From assembly GCA_046331665.1 (NCBI GenBank), contig JAXLQK010000028.1, positions 1 through 64,000 on the forward strand: a stretch of DNA of 64,000 nucleotides. The letters are read 5' to 3'. Positions 1-7,887 of the stretch are shown here, in pieces. The position numbers and the translations under genes were made by a program. Source of the stretch: CAWBAT01 sp046331665. Its GTDB lineage: Bacteria > Acidobacteriota > Terriglobia > Versatilivoradales > Versatilivoraceae. Numbering within the stretch: the stretch's first letter is position 1; every line of letters begins with the position of its first letter. The notes below the pieces were generated by a model that saw only the letters and a list, made by a program, of their open reading frames with translations, was not told the origin of the DNA and made no database searches.

Positions 1-290
1 TCCTCTTCTGTAATCAACCCTTGATCCATCTTCGGAATATCGAGAAGCAGCGGCTTTTCAAAGATAAAGTGATCAATAGAGAAATCGACCAGCTTTTTTC
101 CCGTTAGATCATAATGATTCGGTGCGTCGATGTGAGTCCCGCAATGATTGAACATGGTGAGACGATATAAGTTTGCCATATCGCCGCGGGCAATGCTTTC
201 AATAGGCTCGTAAATCGGCGGAGCGAGAATGGGGTCAGAAACGGGCATATCGGCGCTTAGAGGGTAGGAAAGTCTCTTGAACAAAGGCAT
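1..290 (-). CDS. Cyclase-family (kynurenine formamidase-like) protein, 3' end cut by window
   Basis: Reading the minus strand from an ATG at 290 gives 96 residues without a stop to the window edge. The N-terminal half carries HCGTHIDAPNHY (about residues 50-61), the metal-binding HxGTHxDxPxH signature of the cyclase/arylformamidase family (PF04199), metal-dependent hydrolases acting on cyclic amides, lactones or related bonds. No signal peptide is visible, so it is probably cytoplasmic, unlike the second cyclase at 31287-32258. It lies downstream of the TonB receptor in the same direction with a 306-bp gap. The family is clear; the substrate is not. Confidence 0.85.
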   Translation of the reverse strand, partial: MPLFKRLSYPLSADMPVSDPILAPPIYEPIESIARGDMANLYRLTMFNHCGTHIDAPNHYDLTGKKLVDFSIDHFIFEKPLLLDIPKMDQGLITEE

Positions 291-596
291 GACTCCACTT
301 TCAAATTTACGAAGGGCGCCTCGTTATTCCTTGCGCCAGTCGCTTAATCGATATTTTCTCTCTGAGCGCTGAATGAGTGCAATAGAATCAATGTCATCAT
401 TTCGGGAGGCTCGTCGGGGCGAATGGGCTACGGGCTGGCAAAAAAAATTCAGCAGTATGGCTATTCGGAAGTGTAAATGGGGGATTCGATTCACAAGAGT
501 CAGAGAACAATGGGCGCCCACGCCGCCAGAAAGTTTTATTCAGCTTGAGCGCCCAGTATTGCCTGAGTTGATACGAGCCGCCAACGGACTCAGACT
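291..596. other. Intergenic gap between cyclase and TonB receptor
   Basis: Both flanking genes point left. I find no coherent gene, no copy of the GTTTAWCGNTAAAC palindrome and no clear terminator. The short open frames here have no recognisable family features. It probably holds the 3' untranslated region of the receptor and the leader of the cyclase. Confidence 0.4.
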
Positions 597-3500
597 TCAG
601 AATTCAAATCTAAATCCAAGTTGCACGATACGTGACGACAGGTAGGGAGCCACGACCGTTCCGGCTCCAAGCGCCGCCGGCCCCAAAACTCGACCAAAAT
701 TTCCGTCACGCAAGTTGTTGACGGGAGGGCCACCCTGCGGAGTGTTGAATAAATTAAAGAAATTCGCTTCAAACAGAGCCCTCATTTGCTCCTTTATTGG
801 AAAGGCCTTGGTGATTGAGAAATTCAACATCGTGTTGGCCGGACCACGAAGGTGGCCGCCCCAGTAGCTCCCGATCTGGCCATTAGCCGGGGCTGCGAAG
901 GCCGCCTTATTGAACCAAGTGCTAAAGCTCTGCGATACAGCATTCGGGTCCCCCACGAGGTTGACCCTGTTCCCCAAGGGAGAATTTCCATTCAGACTAT
1001 CGCCGCCTGAAACGATATCGAAAGGTATGCCCCCGTACACCGTCAAGATACCCCCGATATTCCAGTTCCCAAAAACTTTAGCGGCAACACCTTGATTCGC
1101 GATATCGTGCTTTGCCCCAAAAGGCAGATCATACACCGCGCTTATACTTGTCGTTTGATAGGGCACAGCAGCCCCGAAGCTATTGCCGAGCTGGTAGATG
1201 GTTGCACCACGCGAGAGGCCGGGGTAGTAGATGGAGCCACCCACGAAACCGATGGTTCGCCCATAATTGTAATTGGCATTAATAACCAAACCGTTCGAGT
1301 AGCGTTTGACAAGCGAGACGTATCCTGCCCAGTAATCCGTCGTCCCCACAGGGGTACTTCTAGCCTGCGTCACATTCCCAAACTGCGGATACGGCCTCCG
1401 GGCGTTATTGGAACCGGAAAGGCCCCAAAATTGTGGATTAACCTCATTATAGTTCCGGTTGATGACCAAATGCCTTCCCAAAACCCCCTGTACGGCCACT
1501 TCTAAAACCATGTTCCAGGGTAGTTGTTGCTGGATAGACACATTCATGTTTTGTGTATAACCATACTTTAGATCCCTCGGTATAAATATTGGACTGGTCG
1601 AAGGAACTTGACCTACTGGTACAGCGCCGTACGAGTTATTCAGGTTTGCCGGATTTGGGTTAACCGGGTAGCTTGGGAATCCATTCGCAAGTTTGAAAGC
1701 AGGGCTGAGCCCACCATCGGGCGTAGCGAACGATCCAGAGGTAACAAAGCCCGCGGCCGGCTCAGTCTGAAGACCAATGTAATCGCACTGGCTGTAGATA
1801 CCATAACCAGCCCGGACCACTGTCTTTGGCTTGACCTGCCAAGCAATCCCAAATCGCGGAGAAAATCGATGATAATTTGTGTTGTAGAAGTTATTGTATG
1901 GCCAGCCTGGCCCATTGAGGAACGTAATCACCCCCAGCGTATTCGAAACGGGGTTGAGCACGCCCGGGTTAAAGGCGTTACCATAGTTATTGACACTATA
2001 GAGCGGTGCGTCGACATCCCAACGGAATCCAAGATTCATGGTGAGGCCAGGCCTTATCTTAATGTCATCCTGGATATACACCCCATAGTACCACTGATTA
2101 TACTGAATCAGTGGACCTATACTGGTTTGCGCATTATCCACCAAGCCTAGCAGGAACGAGGCCATGGGATCTCCCCCCGACTTGGCGGTTCCCGAAGACG
2201 TCGCCAATCCACTGAAATTGAAATCGCCGGTTGGATAAGCTTGATTAGGAGCGGCGTGCGTACCGCGTTCCATTTGAATGCCTGTCTTGATGGTCTGCCT
2301 TCCGCGGATGTAGGTGACGTCACCTACGTAATTCCACTGGGCGATGGGGTTTTCCTTAAACTGCAAGAACCCCGCCCCCAGGTTCGTATAGGGAATACCA
2401 CTCGTGAAATGGTAACCGGGAGTTCCCAAGTCCCCGCCATAATCCGGTGGCGTAACGGCCCCGGCGTAATTCTTAATTCCTAGTTTCTGGGCCCACTGAC
2501 CTTCCGGATCGATCCCAGGATTGAGTCGTTCGATATGCCGCGGGCGATAAAAAAACCGGTTGCTCAGGATCACGTTCGAGGAGAAGGTGTGCACCTCTTG
2601 GAAGTTGAACATGAAAGTCCCAAACTTAAAACCCGGCTCACCAAAACTGGGGCTCATGGGGGCAGGGGTGTAACCCTCGATGCCGGGGTCCAGGTTTCGG
2701 GTCCAATCGAACATCCACTCGCCCATGAATTTATCGTTAGGACCAATCATCCAGTCGAACTTTTCAACGCCCTTGATCTTCCTGAACTGCCTCGCCCCAG
2801 TGGTACGAAAGTTATTCGTCACGCTGCTTCCAGTCGGGGTAGGAAAGTACCCTTTCGCCAGAACCGCTGAGGAGTCAAATCGGTTTGCAGGGATAATATT
2901 ACCCGGGAACGGATCGCGAACGACGTTTCCCGAGGCATCTGTCCGCGATGTGGCTGGATCGTAAATGATGATCGGTTTACCCGAAGCAGGATCCGTCAGT
3001 CCGCTGAAATCGCCATTCAGTTCCGCCGCGGTGGGGAGAGTGAGTAAATAGCTTGAGGGGATCGTGGATTTTTGAACCTCAATGGCAGAAAAGAAAAAAA
3101 GCTTGTTTTTCTTGATGGGGCCACCCACCTGACCTCCAAATAGGTTTTGATCGTCCGCAGGCTTCACATTAGTGAAGCCGTTGGTGGCGTCCATGCCGGT
3201 GCGACGCATGTAGTACCAACCATTGCCGTGATAGTCATTGGTCCCCGACTTCGTTTCAAACTGCACCAGTGGACCAATATCCTGGCCGTGCTCGGCGTTA
3301 AAGGTGTTCTCAACTATTTTAACTTCCTGGAGCGTTTCTATACTGGGGTTGAAGACCATCTGGGAAATATCCATGCGGTCACCCATGATGCGGGCTCCAT
3401 CCACTTGCATATTCGCGTTGCCAAAGCCGCCGATGTTATAGCGGGAAGCGCCGTAGGAGATATAATCTTCAGTCGTGTAACGCACCCCTGGAGCTAACGC

Positions 3501-4001
3501 CAGCATGGCACCCATCGAACGGCCGAACTTGGGCAGGGTCGATACCTGCTCGTAGGACACATTTATGCCCAGGCCAGCATCTTCTGTTTTAAGGGCCGGA
3601 GCCTCTGCCGTTACCTCGACTGTCGAACTAACCTCTCCGACCTTGAGCGTGATGTCAAGCCCGCGGGCCTGCCCCAACTCAACCGTCACTCCACGTTGAA
3701 TAAAGGTCTGAAACCCCTTTGCCGTAACCGTTAGGTCATAGGTGTCGGCACGAAGCTGCGGGGAACGGTAAACCCCGCTCTCATTAGTTGTAAAGGTCGT
3801 TTCGGTCCCGGTGTGTGGTTCCTTGAGGGTAAGAGTTGCGTCAGGAACCGCGGCGCCGGACGGATCCTTCACAAATCCCGTCAGGTAAGCCGTGCCTTGC
3901 CCGAACAAGACTGGGGCATTGGCGGCGATCAATAAAATCCAACCCAAGAAAAATGCCCACAGATGACCTCTAAACCGAGTGGCGAAGCTATTTCGCTTCA
4001 T
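597..4001 (-). CDS. TonB-dependent outer-membrane receptor (Oar-like, carboxypeptidase-regulatory domain)
   Basis: An 1134-residue protein that should import a ligand across the outer membrane using TonB energy. It starts at ATG 4001, preceded on its own strand by an AAGGAG box. Residues 1-35 form a signal peptide; about 36-120 are a carboxypeptidase-regulatory-like beta-sandwich (TAYLTGFVKDPSGAAVPDATL); then comes a TonB plug with the variant GGFGNANMQVDGARIMGD, followed by a large beta-barrel ending in an aromatic residue (RFEF). This is the architecture of the very large acidobacterial Oar/TonB receptors. No SusD-like partner lies next to it, so it is not a classical SusC/D pair. A promoter about 400 nt upstream has a LacI-type palindrome inside its spacer, so it is probably co-regulated with the glycosidase genes to the right. 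Ligand unknown; a glycoside or oligosaccharide is inferred from context. Confidence 0.9.
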   Translation of the reverse strand: MKRNSFATRFRGHLWAFFLGWILLIAANAPVLFGQGTAYLTGFVKDPSGAAVPDATLTLKEPHTGTETTFTTNESGVYRSPQLRADTYDLTVTAKGFQTFIQRGVTVELGQARGLDITLKVGEVSSTVEVTAEAPALKTEDAGLGINVSYEQVSTLPKFGRSMGAMLALAPGVRYTTEDYISYGASRYNIGGFGNANMQVDGARIMGDRMDISQMVFNPSIETLQEVKIVENTFNAEHGQDIGPLVQFETKSGTNDYHGNGWYYMRRTGMDATNGFTNVKPADDQNLFGGQVGGPIKKNKLFFFSAIEVQKSTIPSSYLLTLPTAAELNGDFSGLTDPASGKPIIIYDPATSRTDASGNVVRDPFPGNIIPANRFDSSAVLAKGYFPTPTGSSVTNNFRTTGARQFRKIKGVEKFDWMIGPNDKFMGEWMFDWTRNLDPGIEGYTPAPMSPSFGEPGFKFGTFMFNFQEVHTFSSNVILSNRFFYRPRHIERLNPGIDPEGQWAQKLGIKNYAGAVTPPDYGGDLGTPGYHFTSGIPYTNLGAGFLQFKENPIAQWNYVGDVTYIRGRQTIKTGIQMERGTHAAPNQAYPTGDFNFSGLATSSGTAKSGGDPMASFLLGLVDNAQTSIGPLIQYNQWYYGVYIQDDIKIRPGLTMNLGFRWDVDAPLYSVNNYGNAFNPGVLNPVSNTLGVITFLNGPGWPYNNFYNTNYHRFSPRFGIAWQVKPKTVVRAGYGIYSQCDYIGLQTEPAAGFVTSGSFATPDGGLSPAFKLANGFPSYPVNPNPANLNNSYGAVPVGQVPSTSPIFIPRDLKYGYTQNMNVSIQQQLPWNMVLEVAVQGVLGRHLVINRNYNEVNPQFWGLSGSNNARRPYPQFGNVTQARSTPVGTTDYWAGYVSLVKRYSNGLVINANYNYGRTIGFVGGSIYYPGLSRGATIYQLGNSFGAAVPYQTTSISAVYDLPFGAKHDIANQGVAAKVFGNWNIGGILTVYGGIPFDIVSGGDSLNGNSPLGNRVNLVGDPNAVSQSFSTWFNKAAFAAPANGQIGSYWGGHLRGPANTMLNFSITKAFPIKEQMRALFEANFFNLFNTPQGGPPVNNLRDGNFGRVLGPAALGAGTVVAPYLSSRIVQLGFRFEF

Positions 4002-4407
4002 GTCGTCGTCTCCTTTTATCTGTTCCTAATTGTGCCTTGCCAAGTTTAAGCGTTGCTCCCGACGGCGATGCCCGTTATTTGGCAAAAACATATCCTCAAC
4101 AACCAGTGAACCTAGTGGCCCAAAGACAGCTGGTGCAATCCCTCTGAAGAAAATCTTCATCTGCGCGGTAATTCCCCCAAAAAGGGAAGTAGAAGTTTGG
4201 CTTGTAGCGATTTCAATTATTCTTGCGATTGGGTACTCCTTTGCAATTCAGATACCGAAAGGAATAAGGTTCGACGAAAAAATCAAAACCCAAGTCCAGT
4301 CGGCAAGCTGCGACTCCTCCATCTCTCCATGGGGTAAACGTTAGTGTGGAAATGTCCGCGAAAATTACGAAGTTTCGCATTGTAATCCGGAAATTCGTAT
4401 TCTGTGA

Positions 4408-4435
4408 GTTATAAGTTTAACGTTAAACCTGTAAA
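4408..4435 (-). promoter_or_regulatory. Promoter of TonB receptor with operator in its spacer
   Basis: On the minus strand TTTACA (4435-4430), 16 bp, then TATAAC (4413-4408): each hexamer is one base off the sigma70 consensus. The 14-bp palindrome 4415-4428 fills the spacer almost exactly, so a bound repressor would block RNA polymerase. The predicted transcript has a leader of about 400 nt before the ATG at 4001. Confidence 0.65.
4415..4428. promoter_or_regulatory. LacI-type operator, site 1 (perfect palindrome)
   Basis: GTTTAACGTTAAAC is a perfect 14-bp palindrome with the central CG step typical of LacI-family operators. It is identical to the site at 5084 and closely related to those at 7810, 18003 and 25043. 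Confidence 0.8.
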
Positions 4436-5083
4436 TAACAACTTCCATGTATCAATGAGCGAAGCCAGTTGCGAGGAGCAATCCGCGAGTACGCAGTCGG
4501 TAAGATCGTCCTAGGTGGATTATCTTATTAGGTTGTACTCAACGACCCAATATCGAGCGTGCAAAAACTCCTTGTAGCGCCCGACGAACTCCTCGTCAGG
4601 TTAGTACCACCCAGAAAGATAGCCTTGCCCTGTTTTAGCAGTTCAAATGGCTACCGCTCATTGCTTCAATTCATCCAGCTTTTGTAGATTGCAGGGCATA
4701 TCCTACCGGATTTGCAGACAGCTTCAATTGTCAAATGTGTGGGATTTATCAAAAAATTTGTCTTTTTTGCCCCTGAGCGCTATCAGCTGTCGCCCAGGCT
4801 CTTAAACTGGTGTTCTCCAGCCAGGACCCCAAATCCTCCGCAATTCCCAACCTTCTCTCCTTCTCCGGTCAGGAGGTCATGGCACGCCACACCTGCCGGC
4901 AAGGGTCCCCAATCCATCTGCCGTCACTGGCTTGGACTCAGCACATCAATGGAAGATGATCTCTCGACTTTGAGAATAGAAGAGGAAAAGTATGGATGAA
5001 GCCCGAGGGAATAAGGAGGCGTTTAAAAACCGAGATTTGCCGGTGGCCCGGAGGAGAGATCGCAGCCGTACCGATAGGAAAGA

Positions 5084-5097
5084 GTTTAACGTTAAAC
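5084..5097. promoter_or_regulatory. LacI-type operator, site 2 (perfect palindrome)
   Basis: GTTTAACGTTAAAC, identical to site 1. It ends 7 bp before a TTGACA box at 5105, so unlike most other sites it lies upstream of the best visible core promoter rather than over it. Confidence 0.8.
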
Positions 5098-5104
5098 AAT
5101 ATCT

Positions 5105-5133
5105 TTGACAGGTCTTTACGAGAGTGACATAAA
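5105..5133 (+). promoter_or_regulatory. Candidate promoter of GH36-like glycosidase gene
   Basis: TTGACA (5105-5110), 17-bp spacer, CATAAA (5128-5133, four of six consensus bases). Transcription from here would give a leader of about 225 nt to the ATG at 5365. Operator site 2 lies immediately upstream. Confidence 0.5.
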
Positions 5134-5364
5134 ATGGACCTCAAAACTCAGTCGGACGGACAAAGAGAATCAAAAAGACCAGATTCCTTCAGATCGCAGG
5201 TAGAAGATACTTAGAGCTCGGAAGGCCACGCCCTTGAGCCTGAAGTTCAAGTAACGGCGCAGAAACTCAAAAAATGGGATCAAAGGGGTCTCTGTCATCC
5301 CTTGACGAGGATGGATTTGGAGCGTCAATTTTCTCAGATCTTTCATGAAAGGAGCCCTGCCATC

Positions 5365-7581
5365 ATGAATACGAAAAAAATCAAAATCGGGATCCTAACT
5401 ATCATAATTCTGACGGGCACTCTTTATTGGCTCCCTGGAGTGAGAGGAGAGTCAGTCGACATCAAGGTTGAGGTCATCCCTGACCATCTCATCCGTTATC
5501 GGAGCGGTAATACGGTTTACGTTGAAGGGTTAGCCGGGGATCGTTGGGTGGGACGTTACTGGACCGCCGACGGCCGCATCAATGTTCCTTACGAGCTATA
5601 TGCCGATGATGCCTTCGCGATTCAAGTCGACAATATGTGGCTCTCAAAGGGCTGGAAGTGGGTGGGGTCCTCGGAAATTCCAGAGGCAGGGAAGGGTGCT
5701 CGGCACCTTGTCGTCGAGCTATCGAATACCTTGCGTCCCATAGATCTGAAGATCCACACGCGCCTCGATGGTACCCCTGTCCTGGTGCGGTGGTTGGAGC
5801 TTACCAATAAGTTTGCGAAGCCGGTGGCTTTGTCAGCGGTTTATCCTTGGTCGAGCCGTTTGTGGCGATCGCAAGATTATCGAGCATCGTTGCCGCAGGA
5901 TAGCAACTCCGTCTTCACACTCGGTTACTTCACGGAAGTTGGGCATGGCTGGGAAGGGTGGTTTCAGTGGTTTCCGCTCAAGGACCCAATGACTCGGATC
6001 CGCTACGATGTCGGCCATGGGGCCAACGATCCCTTCTTTCTCGTGCGCAACGAGGCGGAGGGGGAATATTTCATTGGGGCTCTCGCCTGGACGGCTAACT
6101 GGGAGATGGAGTTTAAATCCGAAGGTGAGTCAGTAGGCTTTGGGGGAGGTCGCTTTAAACCAAGTATTGACGCTAATCTGTGGTTCAAGCTTGGATCATG
6201 GGCCTCGCTGCCGCAGCGCGTGATTGAGCCGCAGGAAAAGGTGATAACCCCCGCACTCCATCTTGGTCACGTGGAGGGAGATCTGGATCTCCCTGTCCAG
6301 GCCATGCACGAACACGTGCGCCGTTCCGTCGTCCCCTTCCGTAAGCCGGATCGTTCCTACTTGATCCAGTACGCTGTTCCGGGTGATCAAGGGTACATTG
6401 CCAGAACCTTTGGCGACCTGGCCGGCATGAATGAGAAGAATCTGCTGCAACAGATTGATATGGCTGAGGCTCTTGGAGCCGAACTTTTCATTGTGGATGC
6501 CGGGTGGTGGGATATTTACGGTGAATGGACGCCATCCACCGATCGATTCCCGCGTGGGCTGGATCCCGTGGTCCAATACGCTCGAAGTAAAGGATTGCTT
6601 TTCGGCTTATATGCGGAAGTTGAAGGGGCCCGCGGCGACTGGTCCCAGTGCAAGTGGTGCAAAGAGCATCCTGACTGGTTCTTCCCGAATTATAAAAACA
6701 TCCTGAATTTAACCAAACCTGAAGTCGTTGCACATGTTGAGTCTCAGCTCTCTCGTATGATTGATCAATATAAGCTGGATCTTTACCGGCATGACTTCAA
6801 TACACCCTTTACTTATGAGCTCGGGCAGACCCCGCGCAGTGGGATTGAGGAGAATGACTATTGGCGTTACTACGAAGGCTGGTATGGGATTCTGGAACGC
6901 ATCCATAAGAAGTATCCAGATCTCATTCTGCAACAGGCTGCAGCCGGAGGCATGCGCAACGACCTGGGGATGGTCAGTCGGTGGCATGAACCCTACTTGA
7001 CGGATGGGCTGAATATGCCTCATGTCCTCGAAAATTATGCAGGTCAAACCCTGGCTTTGCCCCCAGAGATATTTGTGATCGCTTTCGGGATTCCCGCGAA
7101 TTCGCCAAATCGAGGTCACTTCGACACCCACTTGCGCGTTACCTATAGTCTGGGAACTCCCTGGCTGGCACCGGTGGCTCCCAGTCTTCAGGACATGAGT
7201 CCAGAGCGTCTCAACCGATACCGCTACTATGCTGATCTCTACAAAAAATTTATTCGACCATTATTCCCCAGTTGCAAGATGTACCACCACGCCCCAGTGA
7301 CGGCCACGGGAGGAGTGACCTCCAGCCCATGGTTTGTTATGGAATTTGCCGCGCCGGATCGCTCTAAGGGATGGGCTACCCTCGTCCGACTCCGTCCCGG
7401 TGACCCCGCTGAATTCGTTTTTAAACCCCGAGGGTTGGATCCTTCCAAGACTTATCGGGTGACTCTCGACAGTTACGGTAAGGCGTCGAATGTGGAAGGT
7501 CTGCGATTGATCGAACAGGGGATCCCGGTCCGGCTGGAATCTACCCTCTCCTCGGAGCTGATTCTGTTTGAAAGCCAATAA
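5365..7581 (+). CDS. Secreted GH36-like alpha-galactosidase (melibiase superfamily)
   Basis: A 738-residue retaining glycosidase of the GH-D (GH27/GH31/GH36) type. The start at 5365 is preferred over the in-frame ATG at 5302 because AAAGGAG precedes it and an export signal (KKIKIGILTIIILTGTLYW) then sits at the N terminus. An N-terminal beta-supersandwich of about 320 residues precedes a TIM barrel: VDAGWWDIYGEW is the first catalytic strand, LYRHDFN carries the likely nucleophile Asp (GH36 has KWDxN here), and GGMRNDLG followed by YLTDGLN resembles the GGxRxD...SDxxD region with the acid/base Asp. A C-terminal beta domain follows. With operator site 2 and the neighbouring TonB receptor it probably trims an imported oligoglycoside in the periplasm. 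Exact sugar specificity cannot be read from sequence. Confidence 0.85.
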   Translation: MNTKKIKIGILTIIILTGTLYWLPGVRGESVDIKVEVIPDHLIRYRSGNTVYVEGLAGDRWVGRYWTADGRINVPYELYADDAFAIQVDNMWLSKGWKWVGSSEIPEAGKGARHLVVELSNTLRPIDLKIHTRLDGTPVLVRWLELTNKFAKPVALSAVYPWSSRLWRSQDYRASLPQDSNSVFTLGYFTEVGHGWEGWFQWFPLKDPMTRIRYDVGHGANDPFFLVRNEAEGEYFIGALAWTANWEMEFKSEGESVGFGGGRFKPSIDANLWFKLGSWASLPQRVIEPQEKVITPALHLGHVEGDLDLPVQAMHEHVRRSVVPFRKPDRSYLIQYAVPGDQGYIARTFGDLAGMNEKNLLQQIDMAEALGAELFIVDAGWWDIYGEWTPSTDRFPRGLDPVVQYARSKGLLFGLYAEVEGARGDWSQCKWCKEHPDWFFPNYKNILNLTKPEVVAHVESQLSRMIDQYKLDLYRHDFNTPFTYELGQTPRSGIEENDYWRYYEGWYGILERIHKKYPDLILQQAAAGGMRNDLGMVSRWHEPYLTDGLNMPHVLENYAGQTLALPPEIFVIAFGIPANSPNRGHFDTHLRVTYSLGTPWLAPVAPSLQDMSPERLNRYRYYADLYKKFIRPLFPSCKMYHHAPVTATGGVTSSPWFVMEFAAPDRSKGWATLVRLRPGDPAEFVFKPRGLDPSKTYRVTLDSYGKASNVEGLRLIEQGIPVRLESTLSSELILFESQ

Positions 7582-7783
7582 CTCTTCTCATGAGGAGGAA
7601 TCGGCTGCAGCTAGACTAATTAAGACTGTCTCCGGCGAAAAAAACAGGATTAGAGATGAAGCGTGCCCAGTCTTTTGAATGAGGACTCCCCTGCGGCTTG
7701 GCTGTGACCTTGAATAGCATAGCGAATCGACCAGTTCCTCCAGGTTTAACCTATCGAGCTGAATGGAATCCTGAAGGAATCCA

Positions 7784-7812
7784 TTGACTCGGGAATAACG
7801 ATGCGTTAAGTT
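7784..7812 (+). promoter_or_regulatory. Candidate promoter overlapped by operator site 3
   Basis: TTGACT (7784-7789), 17 bp, then TAAGTT (7807-7812). The -10 hexamer is weak by itself, but its position relative to the operator (palindrome starting 20 bp after the -35 box) is nearly the same as at 25043 and 29084. Confidence 0.45.
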
Positions 7813-7823
7813 TATCGATAAAC
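7810..7823. promoter_or_regulatory. LacI-type operator, site 3 (perfect palindrome)
   Basis: GTTTATCGATAAAC, a perfect 14-bp palindrome differing from sites 1 and 2 only at the symmetric pair flanking the CG centre. It ends 64 bp before the GTG start of the PSD1 gene. Confidence 0.8.
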
Positions 7824-7887
7824 CCAAAGAAGTAAAGGTCTTGCAGTATAGGACGATGGGGACTCGGATTATATCCCTTGGCTGAAA

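Larger units (their letters stand above)
4002..5364. other. 1.36-kb regulatory gap between divergent TonB receptor and glycosidase
   Basis: No convincing gene is present; the open frames at 4030-4344 and 4712-4999 have no family motif or good ribosome-binding site. The gap contains two identical copies of the palindrome GTTTAACGTTAAAC, 669 bp apart, one for each divergent gene. That spacing would permit repression by looping, which is inference. The middle part (about 4440-5080) shows no feature I can name. Confidence 0.6.
7582..7887. other. Intergenic gap with promoter and operator of PSD1 gene
   Basis: No gene is seen on either strand. The gap contains a TTGACT promoter and the perfect palindrome at 7810, plus a possible extra half-site GTTTAAC at 7744-7750. 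No obvious terminator follows the glycosidase gene, so some read-through is possible. Confidence 0.5.

Noticed and set aside
1092..2870. Several plus-strand open frames of 110-180 codons opposite the TonB receptor
   Set aside because: They are the antisense shadow of a strongly conserved coding gene and have no family motif or ribosome-binding site.
4030..4344. A 104-codon plus-strand open frame in the receptor upstream region
   Set aside because: It lies in the predicted receptor leader, has no motif, no good start context and biased composition; treated as non-coding.
4440..5080. Possible decayed insertion sequence between the two operators
   Set aside because: No inverted-repeat ends and no convincing transposase fragment could be read in any frame.
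597..7581. SusC/SusD polysaccharide-utilisation locus of the Bacteroidetes type
   Set aside because: The receptor is large and Oar-like and there is no SusD-like lipoprotein gene next to it.
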